Below, one piece after another: positions 6,084 through 6,785 of a DNA stretch of 6,785 nucleotides (positions are counted from its first letter, which is position 1; each line of letters opens with the position of its first letter). The notes under the pieces were generated by a model that had not been told where the DNA came from, ran no database searches, and worked only from the letters and a program-made list of their open reading frames with translations. The DNA lies in the NCBI GenBank assembly GCA_007117785.1, contig SKFV01000305.1:1-6785 (forward strand). Direction: 5' to 3'. Made by a program: the position numbers and the translations under genes. The stretch comes from Pseudomonas sp. (GTDB lineage: Bacteria; Pseudomonadota; Gammaproteobacteria; Pseudomonadales; Pseudomonadaceae).

Positions 6084-6785
6084 ATGAGCACAGCTACTAC
6101 AGCAACCGCCTATAACTACAAGGTAGTGCGCCAGTTTGCCATCATGACGGTGGTCTGGGGCATTGTTGGTATGGCACTCGGTGTCTTACTCGCAGCCCAG
6201 CTTGTCTGGCCGCAACTCAACTTCGACCTGCCGTGGACCAGTTTCGGTCGTCTTCGGCCCTTGCACACGAATGCGGTCATTTTCGCCTTTGGCGGTAGCG
6301 CCCTGTTCGCAACCTCTTACTACATTGTTCAGCGTACTTCGCAGGCCAGGTTGATTTCTGACAAGCTGGCAGCCTTTACCTTTTGGGGCTGGCAAACAGT
6401 GATCGTACTGGCAGCCATTACCCTGCCACTGGGTTTCACTACCAGTAAGGAATATGCCGAACTGGAGTGGCCAATCAGCATCCTGATTGCCGTGGTATGG
6501 GTCAGCTATGGCATCGTATTTTTCGGCACCATCATGAAGCGCAAGATGAAGCACATATACGTGGGGAACTGGTTCCTTGGCGCCTTCATCATTACCGTTG
6601 CTATGCTGCACATCGTCAACAACCTGGCGATTCCGGTCAGCCTGACCAAGTCCTACTCCCTGTATGCTGGCGCCACAGACGCCATGATCCAGTGGTGGTA
6701 CGGGCACAACGCGGTAGGCTTCTTCCTGACCGCTGGGTTCCTGGGGATGATGTACTACTTCGTACCCAAGCAGGCTGAACGCCCG
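6084..6785 (+). CDS. ccoN: cbb3-type cytochrome c oxidase subunit I (CcoN), 5' part
   Basis: Catalytic subunit of the high-affinity cbb3 terminal oxidase in the inner membrane. It holds low-spin heme b and the heme b3-CuB centre where oxygen is reduced to water with proton pumping. The window contains the first 234 residues of a protein normally about 475 long; the frame is open at the right edge. I chose ATG 6084 (MSTATTATAYNYKVVRQF), the usual Pseudomonas N-terminus. An in-frame ATG at 6072 would add four residues but has no binding site. The only Shine-Dalgarno-like element before 6084 is a weak GGAA (6074-6077). GRLRPLHTNAVIFAFGG (55-71) carries His61, the expected heme b ligand. MIQWWYGHNAVGFFLTAGF (201-219) carries His208, the expected first CuB ligand. 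The remaining heme and copper ligands lie outside. ccoO, ccoQ and ccoP would normally follow. Confidence 0.96.
   Translation, partial: MSTATTATAYNYKVVRQFAIMTVVWGIVGMALGVLLAAQLVWPQLNFDLPWTSFGRLRPLHTNAVIFAFGGSALFATSYYIVQRTSQARLISDKLAAFTFWGWQTVIVLAAITLPLGFTTSKEYAELEWPISILIAVVWVSYGIVFFGTIMKRKMKHIYVGNWFLGAFIITVAMLHIVNNLAIPVSLTKSYSLYAGATDAMIQWWYGHNAVGFFLTAGFLGMMYYFVPKQAERP

Overview
The window looks like chromosome of a Pseudomonas-lineage gammaproteobacterium. The marine/halophilic Halopseudomonas (P. pertucinogena) group is my best guess. The guess rests on a CcoN that I recall as nearly identical to Pseudomonas CcoN, on moderate GC, on strong AAGGAG ribosome-binding sites, and on a TRAP transporter of the type common in marine bacteria. 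No mobile element, CRISPR array, tRNA or rRNA is visible.

Layout. Positions 1-136 are non-coding and carry a strong hairpin terminator (83-108). On the minus strand, 137-1258 encodes a lipoprotein TRAP solute-binding protein (DctP). A 129-base divergent intergenic region follows. On the plus strand, 1388-1972 (DctQ, small permease) and 1995-3275 (DctM, large permease) form a two-gene operon. A 127-base gap with a sigma-28-like promoter leads into a membrane-anchored chemoreceptor (3403-5106). This receptor has no periplasmic domain but carries a C-terminal cytoplasmic sensor-like domain. It converges, with a 7-base gap, on a minus-strand alpha/beta hydrolase of the KANL3/TEX30 type (5114-5731). 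A 352-base regulatory region (5732-6083) precedes ccoN, the catalytic subunit of cbb3 cytochrome oxidase, which runs off the right end.

How the genes may work together. DctP, DctQ and DctM make a complete sodium-dependent TRAP uptake system for an organic anion whose identity cannot be read here. The chemoreceptor next to it may steer cells to the same or a related compound. It would have to read an intracellular or membrane-derived cue, because it has no periplasmic ligand domain for DctP to dock on. The hydrolase and cbb3 oxidase look like unrelated housekeeping neighbours.

Most of the window is ordinary core-type gene content. The points most worth a second look are the C-terminal-sensor chemoreceptor with its FliA-type promoter, the FNR/ANR-like palindrome placed at -41.5 of a candidate ccoN promoter, and the acidic tail of DctP. 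I do not see an unambiguous new system.
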